DNA of 64,000 nucleotides. Source: Corbicula japonica. Taxonomy: Eukaryota; Mollusca; Bivalvia; Venerida; Cyrenidae. Below, piece after piece: positions 25,101 to 34,100 of this stretch. Position numbers and translations under genes: made by a program. The notes under the pieces were generated by a model. That model made no database searches, was not told the DNA's origin, and worked only from the letters and a program-made list of their open reading frames with translations. Every line of letters starts with the position of its first letter. The first letter of the stretch is position 1. The stretch covers positions 248,001 to 312,000 of the forward strand of contig JAZAYU010000181.1 in NCBI GenBank assembly GCA_038501625.1, given 5' to 3'.

Positions 25101-25729
25101 TAAAAATAATTCGCCCCATGTCTGTTTGTAACACATTTTAACTAAAGAATGTCAGTTTTTCTGTGAATTTATAATAAATTTTTATATATATTAAGCAATG
25201 TTGTGACTGTTGTCTGTCGTTTTTATGATATTTTTTTAATGAATGCAATTAATTTCCCTCGGATACCTTGCCTCATGGCGGGCTCCATAAACTGTAATTT
25301 TATTACTTTATTACTTTTAGTGGAACGCCTCCCTACCCCTGGGGTGGGTGAATGCCTGCAAACATGCTAAATAGGCAACACTTTTAGCTCATGAATGAGC
25401 TAATTATGGAGCACTTTTTAAGGATAGATACTGTTTAGTTGTTAATAAAAACAAATAAGCTGACATGACACTTTATTTACTATTAAAAAAAGTATTATTC
25501 AGAAAACAAATTTCACTCAATGTAGATTAATGTCACATATTTTATTTTGGTTGGGAAGTGCCAGAAAGTTGGGGAAAAATATATATACTCCAGGAGGTAA
25601 GGAATAACCCCAATTACTCCATATATTTTGTGTTAAAAAAAAAAACACTGATAAAAGGCACAAAGTACTCTCGCGAACTGTCATAATTTAGTAAAATAAC
25701 CAACCTTCATCTTTCTTATCTTGATCCAT
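3863..25729 (-). CDS. SPFH/band-7-like single-pass membrane protein (15 exons, ~570 aa)
   Basis: Spliced model, exons from 5' to 3': 25705-25729, 23163-23216, 22239-22332, 21263-21375, 17505-17591, 16750-16865, 15679-15690, 13634-13654, 10919-11037, 10277-10460, 9200-9396, 7517-7698, 6021-6199, 5032-5119, 3863-4104. Every junction has GT/AG and keeps phase. Residues 1-213 are acidic, Ser-rich and probably cytosolic, with PPTY at about 82-85. A hydrophobic helix lies at about 243-264, just after a CYSC motif. Residues 276-400 resemble the SPFH fold: YYGGCYVLGPDS, then a strand pair, then an Arg-rich helix (IIRSTIRTIAGTTLTVDNF) typical of prohibitin/stomatin relatives. A Cys-rich insert (about 402-428) precedes DVRYFNLLSVSIPDEVFE and a long coiled coil. 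Such proteins form membrane-bound ring scaffolds; that role here is inference. The start is the first Met in the first identified coding exon. That exon is open upstream (25761-25730) and begins at a splice acceptor, so an earlier start is possible. No named orthologue is recognised. Confidence 0.8.
4165..4855. mobile_element. 691-bp TIR element in the last intron of gene 1
   Basis: Ends TACCATATAAGTGGTTATTT and, inverted, TACCGTATAAGTGATTATTT, flanked by TA on both sides, which fits a Tc1/mariner-type target. The 84-residue ORF inside is not recognised. Confidence 0.75.
5173..5378. mobile_element. Family A MITE
   Basis: TTAATCCTTTCCTCCATATA at the left end and ATATATGGAGTAAATGGTTAA at the right (the first 20 bases are diagnostic). 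It lies 54 bp upstream of exon 5032-5119. Confidence 0.75.
5751..5990. mobile_element. Family A MITE
   Basis: Full-length copy whose right end lies about 30 bp downstream of exon 6021-6199, within the intron beside its donor site. Confidence 0.8.
6021..6199 (-). CDS. Gene 1 cysteine-rich insert exon
   Basis: Acceptor CAG at 6200-6202 and donor gtatgg. The exon encodes CCPQCCRERICQ followed by CSQC and CKPEPCDQG, nine cysteines in about 25 residues, and then the strand DVRYFNLLSVSIPDEVFE. In ordinary SPFH proteins this place is a simple loop before the helical region, so the Cys-rich block is an insertion. It could be a small disulfide or zinc module; the sequence does not decide which. Confidence 0.8.
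6253..6478. mobile_element. Family A MITE
   Basis: Near full length, about 50 bp upstream of the acceptor of exon 6021-6199. Together with 5751-5990 it brackets that exon. Confidence 0.8.
6670..7304. mobile_element. Two family A copies (6670-6876; 7150-7304 truncated)
   Basis: Both carry the AGATCCAG/ATCAGC core. The second lacks its right end. Confidence 0.65.
7888..8042. repeat. Foldback hairpin, family D
   Basis: AAGTATCATGCACGAG pairs with CTCGTGCAAGATACTT, and AAAAATCTGTCACCGAGGG continues the stem around a GC-rich loop. Flanking sequence to 8275, including a G run at 8202, is repeated in diverged form at 9951-10240. Confidence 0.75.
8381..8868. mobile_element. Two family A copies (8381-8545; 8703-8868)
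   Basis: The second keeps TTAACCCTTTCCTCCA but is cut off after its second hairpin begins. A family C element follows at 8911. Confidence 0.7.
8911..9123. mobile_element. MITE family C
   Basis: TACTGTAGTATCATTTAATT and AAAATGATCTCACAGTA form the inverted ends. Interior has GCGCGAAATAA, also shared. Confidence 0.75.
9516..9943. mobile_element. Two family A copies (9516-9698; 9831-9943)
   Basis: Both are truncated. Core GCCATCTGATCAGGATCT is present in the second and as a one-base variant in the first. Confidence 0.65.
10277..10460 (-). CDS. Gene 1 transmembrane exon
   Basis: The reading is DGYKCYSCGPLNTP, a basic stretch FLRRQ, then LLLFSLLIIAILGVLLFVSL, a clear membrane helix, and PASFVYVNYHE. 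The basic residues before the helix favour a cytosolic N-terminus. The overlapping 79-residue ORF at 10302-10541 is in another frame and is not the product. Confidence 0.85.
10545..10912. repeat. ACTTGATATCACAACA satellite
   Basis: About twenty imperfect copies with a period near 17-18 bp. The array stops within 10 bp of exon 10919-11037. Confidence 0.85.
11086..11464. mobile_element. Family A MITE interrupted by foldback B
   Basis: TTAACCCTTTACTTCATAGG begins the element, which is split at about 11139-11286 by a 148-bp foldback and resumes with TGATCAGCCTGCACAT. Confidence 0.8.
11139..11286. mobile_element. Foldback element B
   Basis: Near-perfect palindrome. CCAAGATCATAAAACTAAG and its complement bound arms meeting at GCGACTTGTCGC. 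A one-armed relative lies at 34042-34136. Confidence 0.8.
11905..12089. mobile_element. Family A MITE, diverged
   Basis: Core GCAGATCTAGATCAGCTGAC and right end GGAGTAAAGTATTAA. Confidence 0.6.
12371..12797. mobile_element. Two adjacent family A copies (12371-12629; 12631-12797)
   Basis: A full copy is directly followed by a second lacking its left terminus, giving a head-to-tail pair. Confidence 0.75.
12961..13191. mobile_element. Family A MITE
   Basis: Core GTAGATCCAGATCAGCCGG and its inverted half are intact; termini are eroded. Confidence 0.75.
13634..13654 (-). CDS. Gene 1 microexon, 21 nt
   Basis: Acceptor ccccgtag, exon coding RYRDSLK, donor gtaatc. Its length is a multiple of three and it joins phase-0 ends on both sides, so it could be skipped without a frameshift. 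It rests on splice signals and phase only. Confidence 0.5.
13711..14161. mobile_element. MITE family C, long copy
   Basis: Inverted ends TACCATGGTATCATTATATT and AAATTAAATGATACCACAGT. Confidence 0.65.
14196..14427. mobile_element. Family A MITE; fragment follows at 14640-14772
   Basis: TTAACCCTTTATTCCAAATA to ATATGGAGAAAAGGATTAA. The later fragment has only one half. Confidence 0.75.
15679..15690 (-). CDS. Gene 1 possible microexon, 12 or 15 nt
   Basis: Acceptor ttttacag is followed by codons for EKDE and then gtggta. Three bases further on gtaaac offers a second donor, which would give EKDEV. Both options keep phase 0. The model without this exon is also in frame, so inclusion is uncertain. 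Confidence 0.35.
15700..16240. repeat. ~190-bp tandem repeat, three copies
   Basis: Each unit has CTGAA.TTTTGGGC.AGAA, TTGATATCAA(A/G)TCTTAAATAA and TTAATTATCACTGGAAA. Confidence 0.8.
16442..16692. mobile_element. MITE family C
   Basis: Left end TATGCTGTGGTATCATTTAA, right end ATGTAATGATACCA, about 57 bp from exon 16750-16865. A one-ended copy starts at 26987 (TACTGTGGTATCATTATATT), and a further right end lies at about 5695. Confidence 0.65.
16843..17053 (-). repeat. 101-bp tandem duplication including a splice acceptor
   Basis: 16843-16943 and 16944-about 17053 are direct copies. The first contains the acceptor and first 23 bases of gene 1 exon 16750-16865; the second carries a decoy of both. 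Confidence 0.8.
17168..17485. mobile_element. Family A copies (17168-17275 partial; 17317-17485)
   Basis: The second starts TTAACCCTTTCCTCCATATA and ends within 20 bp of exon 17505-17591, next to its donor site. Confidence 0.75.
18009..18109. mobile_element. Family A right-end fragment
   Basis: TAGATCTGCATCAGACTGCA through GAAGAAAAGGGTTAAC. Confidence 0.55.
18121..19985 (+). mobile_element. Pogo/Tigger-like transposon remnant, interrupted
   Basis: 19905-19985 codes for YETKYAAILEVKRDIKSQ and KAIAAQFNI, the psq-type helix-turn-helix start of Tigger/CENP-B-like transposases, preceded by an in-frame stop. Putative left-end sequence with CTCGCTTAAGTCGAA begins near 18121. The copy is split by the element at 18591-19852 and truncated after 19985. 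Confidence 0.65.
18591..19852. mobile_element. 1.26-kb TIR element nested in the Tigger remnant
   Basis: Ends GGGGGCCTACCGATATACAG and, inverted, GGGGTCCTACCGATATACAG. A second inverted block (GAGTTACCTCCC) follows inside. No transposase is recognised. Confidence 0.75.
20073..20845. mobile_element. Element with internal direct repeats and terminal hairpin
   Basis: AACCAGGTTTTCATTTTCC at the left and a small hairpin (AACCAGGATTTTT / AAAACCTGGTT) at the right. A block of about 150 bp (CAGTGACCTTGACCTTGATC... CCAAGTTTGG.GTCAATAGGC) is present two to three times. The 74-residue ORF at 20555-20779 lies in it and is not a gene. Confidence 0.6.
21070..21255. mobile_element. Family A MITE touching a splice donor
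   Basis: Right end GTATATGTGGAGAGA reaches 21255. The donor hexamer gtaagt of exon 21263-21375 occupies 21257-21262. Confidence 0.75.
21263..21375 (-). CDS. Gene 1 N-terminal exon carrying the PPxY motif
   Basis: The 37 complete codons include VTPPPTYEKAVADSEHH. PPTY fits the PPxY consensus bound by WW domains such as those of Nedd4-family ubiquitin ligases. Phase is G|ACT at the start and C|AT at the end, matching both neighbours. Copies of the palindromic MITE flank it on both sides, at about 21255 and 21415. Confidence 0.8.
21415..21632. mobile_element. Family A MITE
   Basis: Begins TTAACCTGTTCCTCCATATA about 40 bp upstream of exon 21263-21375. Confidence 0.75.
22572..23146. mobile_element. 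Two family A copies (22572-22801; 22917-23146)
   Basis: Both are nearly full length. The second ends about 17 bp from the donor of exon 23163-23216. Confidence 0.75.
23263..23497. mobile_element. Last family A MITE in the window
   Basis: TTTTAACCCTTTACTCTATG to TATATATTAGGGTTTA. I find no copy beyond this point. Confidence 0.75.
23827..25125. mobile_element. 1.3-kb TIR element with AATGCATTA-rich ends
   Basis: Ends CAGACATGGGGCGAATTA in inverted orientation. For about 150 bp inside each end, AATGCTAATTTAATGCATTA motifs are repeated. The AT-rich middle has no coding capacity. Confidence 0.8.
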
Positions 25730-26094
25730 GTCGTTTATTCTATCAGCCTCTTCTACACATCCTGTGAAGGGCAAGACAAGTATTAGTTTTTTAGCAGAAT
25801 ATTCATCATTTAAATAAAATTTTATTGTTACCTTTAACACTATTTTGGTTTATAACAACAAATGAACATACCAGCATTGAAATTTTCATGTGGCAGTCAT
25901 AAATAAGGAATTTAAATGAGGGCGATTTTGCAGCACATAATTTCTATATATATAATATATAATTGATCTTAACTGTTTCAGACATAAAGACAGACATAGA
26001 TAAAAAGTCATTATGTAAAATGTGTGTGTGCTTGGATTTGTATTATTGAGACTAATCCTCAAGCTGATATAGTTGTGGCAGATTTGGGTTGAAA

Positions 26095-26186
26095 AGAGTT
26101 TCCTAGACCTGGACTTGAATATTGGACCTCCAGCTTACTGTGCCAATGCTCAACCAATTCAGCTACCAAGACCGCTGGTACAAAAT
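26095..26186 (-). repeat. tRNA-derived SINE head
   Basis: Minus strand reads GGTAGCTGAATTGGTTGAGC (A-box-like) and ATATTCAAGTCC (degenerate B box) at tRNA spacing. Confidence 0.6.
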
Positions 26187-27344
26187 CTTTCCCAATTAAA
26201 CAAGACATTTCCAATCAACCTGTCTTAGTCTTAGTAACCAACGTCAATGATTCATCGGTGTAAACATGTCACAAATATCTGCCAGCCAAATGGAAAATAC
26301 AGTTCAAATGTTTGAAAGTACTTCAGTATTTAAATCAAAGATAACAAAATGACATGACTGGCATATACAGTGGACAAACTTGTCAAATCATAAAAAAGAG
26401 AACACGGATTCAATATCTGTCTATGTTTGGAGGCAATAATTTGTAAACATAGATTCTATTCATTATTATTTTAACTAGTGATATTTGACTGGGAACCACT
26501 TGATTAAGAAAACAACTAACACTGCGCTGCTATCCGAATCAATGCATTAAACCTTTAGAACATTTTTAATTTCCTGGTATCTAAAAAATTGCAAAATCTT
26601 GTAGTTGTTGTTGTTTTTAATACCGGAAGTAAACAGAACATACAGTTTAAACGAAGTATCTGGGTATGAAGCTATTCCGGAGTCACGTAATGTTTCGGGC
26701 TTGTAGCTTAAGACAATCGGCAAAGTGGTACAAGAACAATTACATTTGTATTTAAGAAAGTAAAACTTAAAAATGGGGATGATGTGGTGGCGTGTAATTA
26801 TTATCCACGCGTTTGCCTCACAGATTTATTTAAAACACGAAGTTTGTTTCAAATCTAGAGCTAAGAATCAAGTTATTTATTAAACTCGTTATAAGTCGAA
26901 TTTCTTCATGTTCAATATAAGATATCGTATATGAGTAAAGTCACCACAGTAGCCATTTTTATCAAATCTGTTAAAATTCTGACCACTACTGTGGTATCAT
27001 TATATTTTGCGCAAAAACCTGCGCGAACTAAAATCACAGGGTAATTTAACCATATCGTGATTAATTTATCTAATAAGAGTAATACAAATGCGCGAATTAA
27101 TGCCGGCGCGAAAATGTCATTTTCTTTTGAATGTATTTCTGTGTCGATTTCAGTGTAATCATAACTTACTGACGGTTTCAATAATAAAAAAAAACGCCTT
27201 AACGTATTCCTGTGACAATTCTAATACGATTACAAATAAAAACACTCATAACTCTTACACAAGTTTAACTATCAAGATAACAAAATATTAAATGAACATA
27301 ACAAGTGTTTATATAATTATGTGTCTGTGATGATCATGTTAAGG

Positions 27345-27968
27345 TCTTATCCTTATACTCAGACTTGTGTTATACATATCAAAGAATATGGTGGATAAGG
27401 CCGCGACAGAATCCTCATATACATGTATACATTCATACTTGTGTTATATTTATAATAAGTAGGAAGGATATAGCCGCGAAAGAATCCACACAGACATATG
27501 CCAAGACATGTGTTATATAGAGTAGGTAGGATATGACCGCGACAGAATTCTCACACACACAAACTCAGACTTGTGCTGTATTTTTAAAAGAGTAGGTTGG
27601 ATATGGCCGCGACAGAATTCTCACACACATACACTTAGACTTGTGTTGTATTTATGAAAGAGTGGGTAGGATATTACCGCCACAGAATTCTCAAACACAT
27701 ACACTCAGAGTTGTGTTGTATTTATAAAAGAGTAGGTAGGATATTACCGCCACAGAATTCTCACACACATACACTCAGAGTTGTGTTGTATTTATAAAAG
27801 AGTAGGTAGGATATTACCGCCACAGAATTCTCACACACATACACTCAGGGTTGTGTTGTATTTATAAAAGAGTAGGTAGGATATTACCGCGACAGAATTC
27901 TCACACACATACACTCAGAGTTGTGTTGTATTTATAAAAGAGTAGGTAGGACATTACCTCCACAGAAT
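27345..27968. repeat. 70-bp minisatellite, about nine copies
   Basis: The unit contains GAGTAGGTAGGATATTACCG and CACAGAATTCTCACACACAT. The central copies are exactly 70 bp apart (27651, 27721, 27791, 27861, 27931); those at the left edge are more diverged. Confidence 0.9.
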
Positions 27969-28014
27969 TCACTGTTTGATTAAGAAAAAATAGGTGTATT
28001 TTTTTCGTTTTGTT

Positions 28015-28830
28015 GTTTTAAATTTATATGCTTGGGAAAACACATCTTTATTTGCCATGGTTGCGTTATTTTTTTATTCAATTTTAGCACTGTTCATATT
28101 ATTATTATTTTCCAGAACACAGCTGTAACAGATACAGAAAGAAGAGGCGCAGTAAATTTTTAAACGGAAAGTATTTTTTCTTTTTATTGTTTTAAGTTTT
28201 ATATGCTGGAGAAACACATCTTCATTTGCCATGGTTGCATGGAGTTTGTATTTTATTCATTTTTAACACTGTTCATTTTTTAATTATTATTTTCCAGATC
28301 ACAACTGCAAGAGATACGGAAAATAGAGGCGCAGTCAACCTTTAAACGGAAAGTACTTTTTTCTTTTTGTTGTTTTAAGTTTTTTATGCTGGGAAAACAT
28401 ATCTTTATTTGCCATGGTTGCATGGATTTGTATTTTATTCATTTTAACACTGTACAGGTTTTCTGTTTTCCAGATCACAACTGCAAGAGATACGGAAAGT
28501 AGAGGCGCAGTCAACCTTTAAACGGAAAGTACTTTTTTCTTTTTGTTGTTTTAAGTTTTTTTATGCTAGGGAAAACATATCTTTATTTGCCATGGTTGCA
28601 TGGATTTGTATTTTATTCATTTTAACACTGTACAGGTTTTCTGTTTTCCAGATCACAACTGCAAGAGATACGGAAAGTAGAGGCGCAGCCAACCTTTAAA
28701 CGGAAAGTACTTTTTTCTTTTTGTTGTTTTAAGTTTTATATGCTAGGGAAAACAGATCTTTATTTGCCATGGTTGCATGGATTTTGTATTTTATTCATTT
28801 TAACACACTTTTTTTCGGATCACACTGCAA
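28015..28830 (+). repeat. ~177-bp tandem array with exon-like cassettes
   Basis: Four full units and one truncated. Each full unit has a pyrimidine tract ending in CCAG, an exactly 55-nt segment (28116-28170, 28298-28352, 28474-28528, 28652-28706), and then GT. Copies 2-4 read SQLQEIRKVEAQSTFKRK or close variants in one frame. Confidence 0.85.
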
Positions 28831-29358
28831 GAGATATGTTCTGCGTCACAACATTTCATCTTGTAATAAACAAACTACGGCGAGTTGAACTCAAAAATGT
28901 CAAATGTCAAAATGAAACATAAAATACTCAGTAAATACTACACATTTATTCATTTCGGATACAATATCGTATAGTCCTGTCTGACTACAACAACCAGTTC
29001 AAATTCTAAGTCTTGATCTGTTTTATTTAATGAATGACGCGTTTTTAAAAATGGTCAGTGGTTTCAAAACGGCACTCACATCGCACAGGTGTGTAATTCT
29101 TTGGCACTCGCCAAGTACAGCTACAGAAAAGTCTTCAAAAATGTAAAGAAATCGTCAGTAATTTAGTTTTAGTATATGTCGGAGGTCAAAATACTCAAAG
29201 CAAATCTAAATAATTACTATGTGTCTCAATGTTCTAATATTTTAACAATTGCCATGGCTACTAAAATGGAACGATAAAGAGAAGATTTTGAAACGTTTTT
29301 TTTGTTCAGCCTTTTATTTGTATCTTTTTAGAACAGAACAAATCTTTGTATATGCCAA

Positions 29359-30188
29359 TCAGAGATGACGGTATGCATGCGAAAACTTGAGGTTTATCGC
29401 AAAAATTGAACGACAGAAAATCCGAAATCTACTAACCAATTGTCCGCCCTGCCATCTTAGTAACACTTTAAGGCGACACAATTGCATGTTATTGCTACTC
29501 GACGGGCGAAAGCTGGAAGAAACGAATCTGAATTGAGAACGAGAATAAAAAAGAGGAAACATGTAAGTATCTCGCAAAGCAACGCGATTTTTGATTCTAG
29601 TATATGTCGGCATATAACGGGGGAGAGTTCTAAAGACAAAAGTTTATTCGTCGGTTTGCTAGAATTTCTGGCGTATGTAGAATTCATCGAATTAATTTGT
29701 TGTCTAAGAAGTACAGCTGCTCACAGAAATTATATTGAAGAAAGCGACATTATACTGTACTGCAATCTGTACTGTACAGTTATTTTATATTTGAATATAT
29801 CCGCATAAAAGTTTGAGTTGTGTTGACAGTAAAAGAAATAAGGCCGTTTATCAAATACATCTGTGAATGGTACCTTTTGCACACAAAATATCTTTTCACA
29901 AAATACCAGATTGAAAACTTTAATAAACAGGAAGTGATTTTTTTTGCTTGTCGCCACCTTAGTTTTATATTCAAAAATGTTTTGACGCTGAAACAATTTA
30001 GCGGATGGTTCACCACAAGACTGACTCTAATCCATAGTGATAACATATGCGCCACTAATCGTTCAAAATTAATTCGTCTTGTACATGTACGGATACTATT
30101 TTGTGCTGTATTGTGTCTAAAGAGGCTAGAAAAAGTTAGTCTCTCTCTTACACACATCATTGATTACCTTCTAGTATCCGAATTATAA
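29359..30188. other. Overlapping unassigned ORFs on both strands
   Basis: Plus strand 29482-29808 (108 codons) and 29820-30188 (122); minus strand 29780-30160 (126), 29359-29613 and others. None shows a domain, signal peptide or splice context I can recognise. The dense opposite-strand openness is unusual for AT-rich DNA here, but there is no proof of coding. Confidence 0.25.
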
Positions 30189-30204
30189 GTATCTATATTC
30201 TTCT

Positions 30205-30510
30205 GTGCTTGACAATATCGTTAGCTTCTTCTGATTTATACGTTCGTGTGTCCTTTTTGATGGTCGAATTTGAATCAACAAGACATCATGGACATTTGTA
30301 CTTTTTTCATATGAGTAACTTTTGTGGCAAATCTGAGGCTGTGCAGCCTTGTGCGACCTGGTTTAAACCCCCGGAGGCAAATTGTTTTGCCTCTGACTGT
30401 TCCAAGGAGGTAGCCCGCCAGGTTCTCTTTTTCGTTACTTATTTGTGGTTTCTTATTTGCAATTGATAGTTTAATAAACCCATGCTCTATTTTCCTCTGC
30501 AATCTGGCTG
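30205..30510 (+). mobile_element. Retroelement 3'-tail fragment
   Basis: Shares the tail blocks GACCTGGTTTAAACCCCC and TGTTTTGCC(T/A)CTGAC with the copies at 37 and 40 kb. It lies just downstream of the gene 2 stop and could be part of its 3' UTR. Confidence 0.6.
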
Positions 30511-31190
30511 TAAAATAATGTATAAAAAGGCATTGGTATTTCTAAAGACCATGCCGTCTTCAGCGTTCATCACGGTCGTACATGCATGTTATTCATTTGT
30601 ACAACAACAAACAAAATAAGTAATTTCTTTTATTCATTAGATTAAACAGACACACTACAAACCATAAGTATATTAGCGTGGTATAAGTAAACGTTTAACA
30701 AATTGCAATACGGGGCTGAAGAAGACATCTTAAGTTTTGAATTATATTTTATATACCGGTTTCTAGTCACAAACACAGTAGAACAAAACAAATAATTGAA
30801 TTTATAGACATTTTTTTTCTTTTTTTATTTTGAAAGATTATTGAGAGATTCCTACAGTGACCAACATGGAATATTAACCAGCTATATATTAAGAGGTTAA
30901 ATATATATAAACATAAATAGCACAGTTTTCCTAAGCTTCTTGGCTTCCTTAGCTTTCTTCTACTTCATTATTCGTGAAATATACATGTGACTGCATTTGC
31001 ATTAAATATGGAAAGCCACTTGTTCTTCTCAGATATTGAACATGACTTGTAAACTCATGGTTCAATCTGAAATGTTAGTTCTGTATAAGTCACACATATG
31101 TTTAAAATGTTCTAACACAACGGATTATTTCAAAGTTTGAAAAGTCAATAATTCGATCCATACATTTTAGTGTCACAATGCTGTGTTTCT
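30511..31190. other. Gene 2 3' flank/UTR
   Basis: AT-rich; candidate AATAAA (minus) at 30824-30829. Otherwise nothing recognised. Confidence 0.4.
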
Positions 31191-34100
31191 TCAGCACGTA
31201 GCCTTCTTTCCATGTACCAGAGAAAAATTGGAGTAAGTTTCGTTCTGCAGTATGTATGCGAGCACTACCTCGTGAACAAATCGGTACTGCTCCTAAAAAT
31301 GTTTTCAAAAGTGTATCATTGCACTGGAAACATTAATGCAACAAGATGTGAATATAAACTAATACTAAACCCTTAACTAAAATGAATTACATTTAACCCA
31401 TACGTCATATTCCTCTTTACAATCGCAGCGTTGTGCGGTTGTTATACCTATTTTAAGAAGATTAAAAAGCATTGACCTTCTATTTTGTTTGTGTATTGTT
31501 AAGATACTGGTATAATTTTACGTAGAGATAACTCCGTTACATTAAACATTTAAATATTTTCACATCAAGTTCATCTTCTAAGATGAAGTCTTATTCATCT
31601 AACGAAAAATAATTCCTGATGGTACACAGTGTGACGTATTACTTTTAGAGACATGGCTACAGCTCACAATTTATTGGACTGTGCACAATGTTTTGGCGTG
31701 TGACATTAACGATCACGCACGTTTTGCCACGAGTTGCTGTGAAAAAGCGAGCTGTCATTTGCTTTGTCGTCAACGTGGCTATTTTCAACAGCCATTCGGG
31801 CTTCACATACGTTAAACAACTGTTTTCCATACCAAAATGAACACCATCAAATATCGATTTAATTCCTGAAACAGATCGCAGACATAAATCTCTTACTGCA
31901 TTGGGAATAATCTGTTCTCGGGCACGTCCCATGTCTCCCACGATATGAGCTATGGCAACATCTTGTTCTACTTTTAAACGTTCAATCACTGCTGATACAA
32001 CACATAACAAACCACTCTTCTCCGCACCATTCCTAATGGTTTGACGAATAATGAACAATTAAATAAATTGATCAACAGACAGACCGACAGACACAAAACA
32101 GACGAACGGACAGAAACACAGAAAAACAGACAGACAAATAGATTTTGACAATAAATAAAAAGTATAGTTATTGTTATACATATTTATTATTATGCGGAAG
32201 ACTATGTTTGACATTTTATTTACGCCCCATTTTCACATAATGTAAGACTAGTTAAAACAAAACCCTAGAAAACTAACTGATAATAGTCAGCAAATTTATA
32301 TTCAGTTATTTTCCTTAAATATATAAACTTTAATTTTAACTAAAATTGCAATTAACTAAACATATTCTGACAAAATTGAACGCAACAATTGTGATGTAAA
32401 ATATGGAGAGTACTCAAAGTTAAGACAAATTATTGTGTCAACAAACACTTCTTACATGCAGTGGACAACAACTGGCTGATTTCCGGTTTGTTGTTGCCAG
32501 GCTTGAATCAGCTCCAGCAGAGACAAAATAACTGCTGGCGATTTAGGGAGAGGTTTACCAGACATCCAACCAGCACATTGAATTTGTTTGATACATCGTG
32601 TCTGTATAAAAGGTACTAGTATTATAACACTTCAGGACACATGTTAAGGGAACACACATTAATCATTTTTCATCACAGATCGTCCAGTTTTAAACAACAA
32701 AACAACAAAGTAAAGTTAAGGAAAGGATTAATGAGTAGAGACTCGTAGTATCGATATCATTTAGCAGCTTAAAATATAAAGATTTATTACCCTTTAGGTA
32801 ATATTATATTTGCTAGGGTAATTGAATTGAGAAACGTAATTAAACATTTGAAGCTATGATTTTTTCACAAACCATTATTTGATATTATCACATACATTAT
32901 CGATTATCGCAAGATGAATTAAGCATATGTTTTAAGAGATGCATCAATAACTATTTTGTTAATGATCTAGCATGCTTTTTCAGTTTAAGAAATACGTTTA
33001 TTTTATGTGTGAGTTGTTTTAAAAATGGCGTTAAAGTTATTGAAGTTATTGTCGGTCATGCTTTATTCGGAGAGGCATGGACTTTACCTGAGAACTCGCT
33101 GTTACTGTCATAATCACAACTGTGTGTGAATCTATCTCCAGTACGCCATCGTTTGAAACATTTATTCTTCCAAATGAAATATTGTGTCCCTTTTCTGGCC
33201 AGTAAACCTCACTCTTCTGAAAGTATATGATAACAAAAGAATGGTTTTACATATCCATCAGTCCATTTGTCTTATCTTTGTCTGCTTACAATTCATTCAT
33301 TATTTTCGGGGTTAGTTCACAAGTTTAAAGAAAACTGTGAATTTAGAAGAACCTTTATTTTGGTCATGGTTTCAAGACTGACTTTGATACTCAATCTAAA
33401 AGCCAAAATGTCATAGTTTGTGTCCGATTTTTAAAGTATATGTCACGTCACTTCAGTGATTGTTTCTGTTTTAGATCTTGATTTTCTACGTGCAACACCT
33501 TACGGGGTTTATATTTCACAGCTTGTTCGCTTTTTTCTAGAGCTTGACACAGCATTACAGATTTCAATGAACGAAATCTTTACTTAAAAGAAACAAACAG
33601 AGGTATTGGTACAGCATTTGAATAAAGAAACACTTTTAGCATGTTTTATCGCTGTTGTTTTTGTTTTAGTTCAATACATTAATATTTTGTACGCAGTTTA
33701 AAATCACTGCTAAAACAAAGACTTTTTTCTACGGAAATCTGATTTATAATTATATTAAAGTAAAAAGGGAATATTACTTCTCCTCTTTATTCTTTAAGGC
33801 CAAATATAAATTAAAAAAATGCTACCAACTTTATATTTTGTATGCTTGGTAGTTTACAAGAACGGATTTAATTACAGATGCTCTGGTCACAGTAAAGTTA
33901 ATTAGTAAATATTTCGCTTGACAATGCCGTAAGCTTCTTATGTTGAAGATGTTGTGTGCTTTTACATGCAACATTGTCGAATTGAAGGGAGGGTCGAAGT
34001 TAGATGTTCGGTCATATGAGTTCCTTAAGGGGCAAATGTGAGAGGCCAAGATCATAAAAATAAGTTTTGAGATTAGTCTCAAATCTCAAGGATCTGATTG

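Noticed and set aside
31657..32058. 133-residue minus-strand ORF read as one exon
   Set aside because: The PTP D2 homology stops at QIIPNA, where gtaaga is a strong donor. The true continuation EQYRFVHEVV is in exon 31191-31292.
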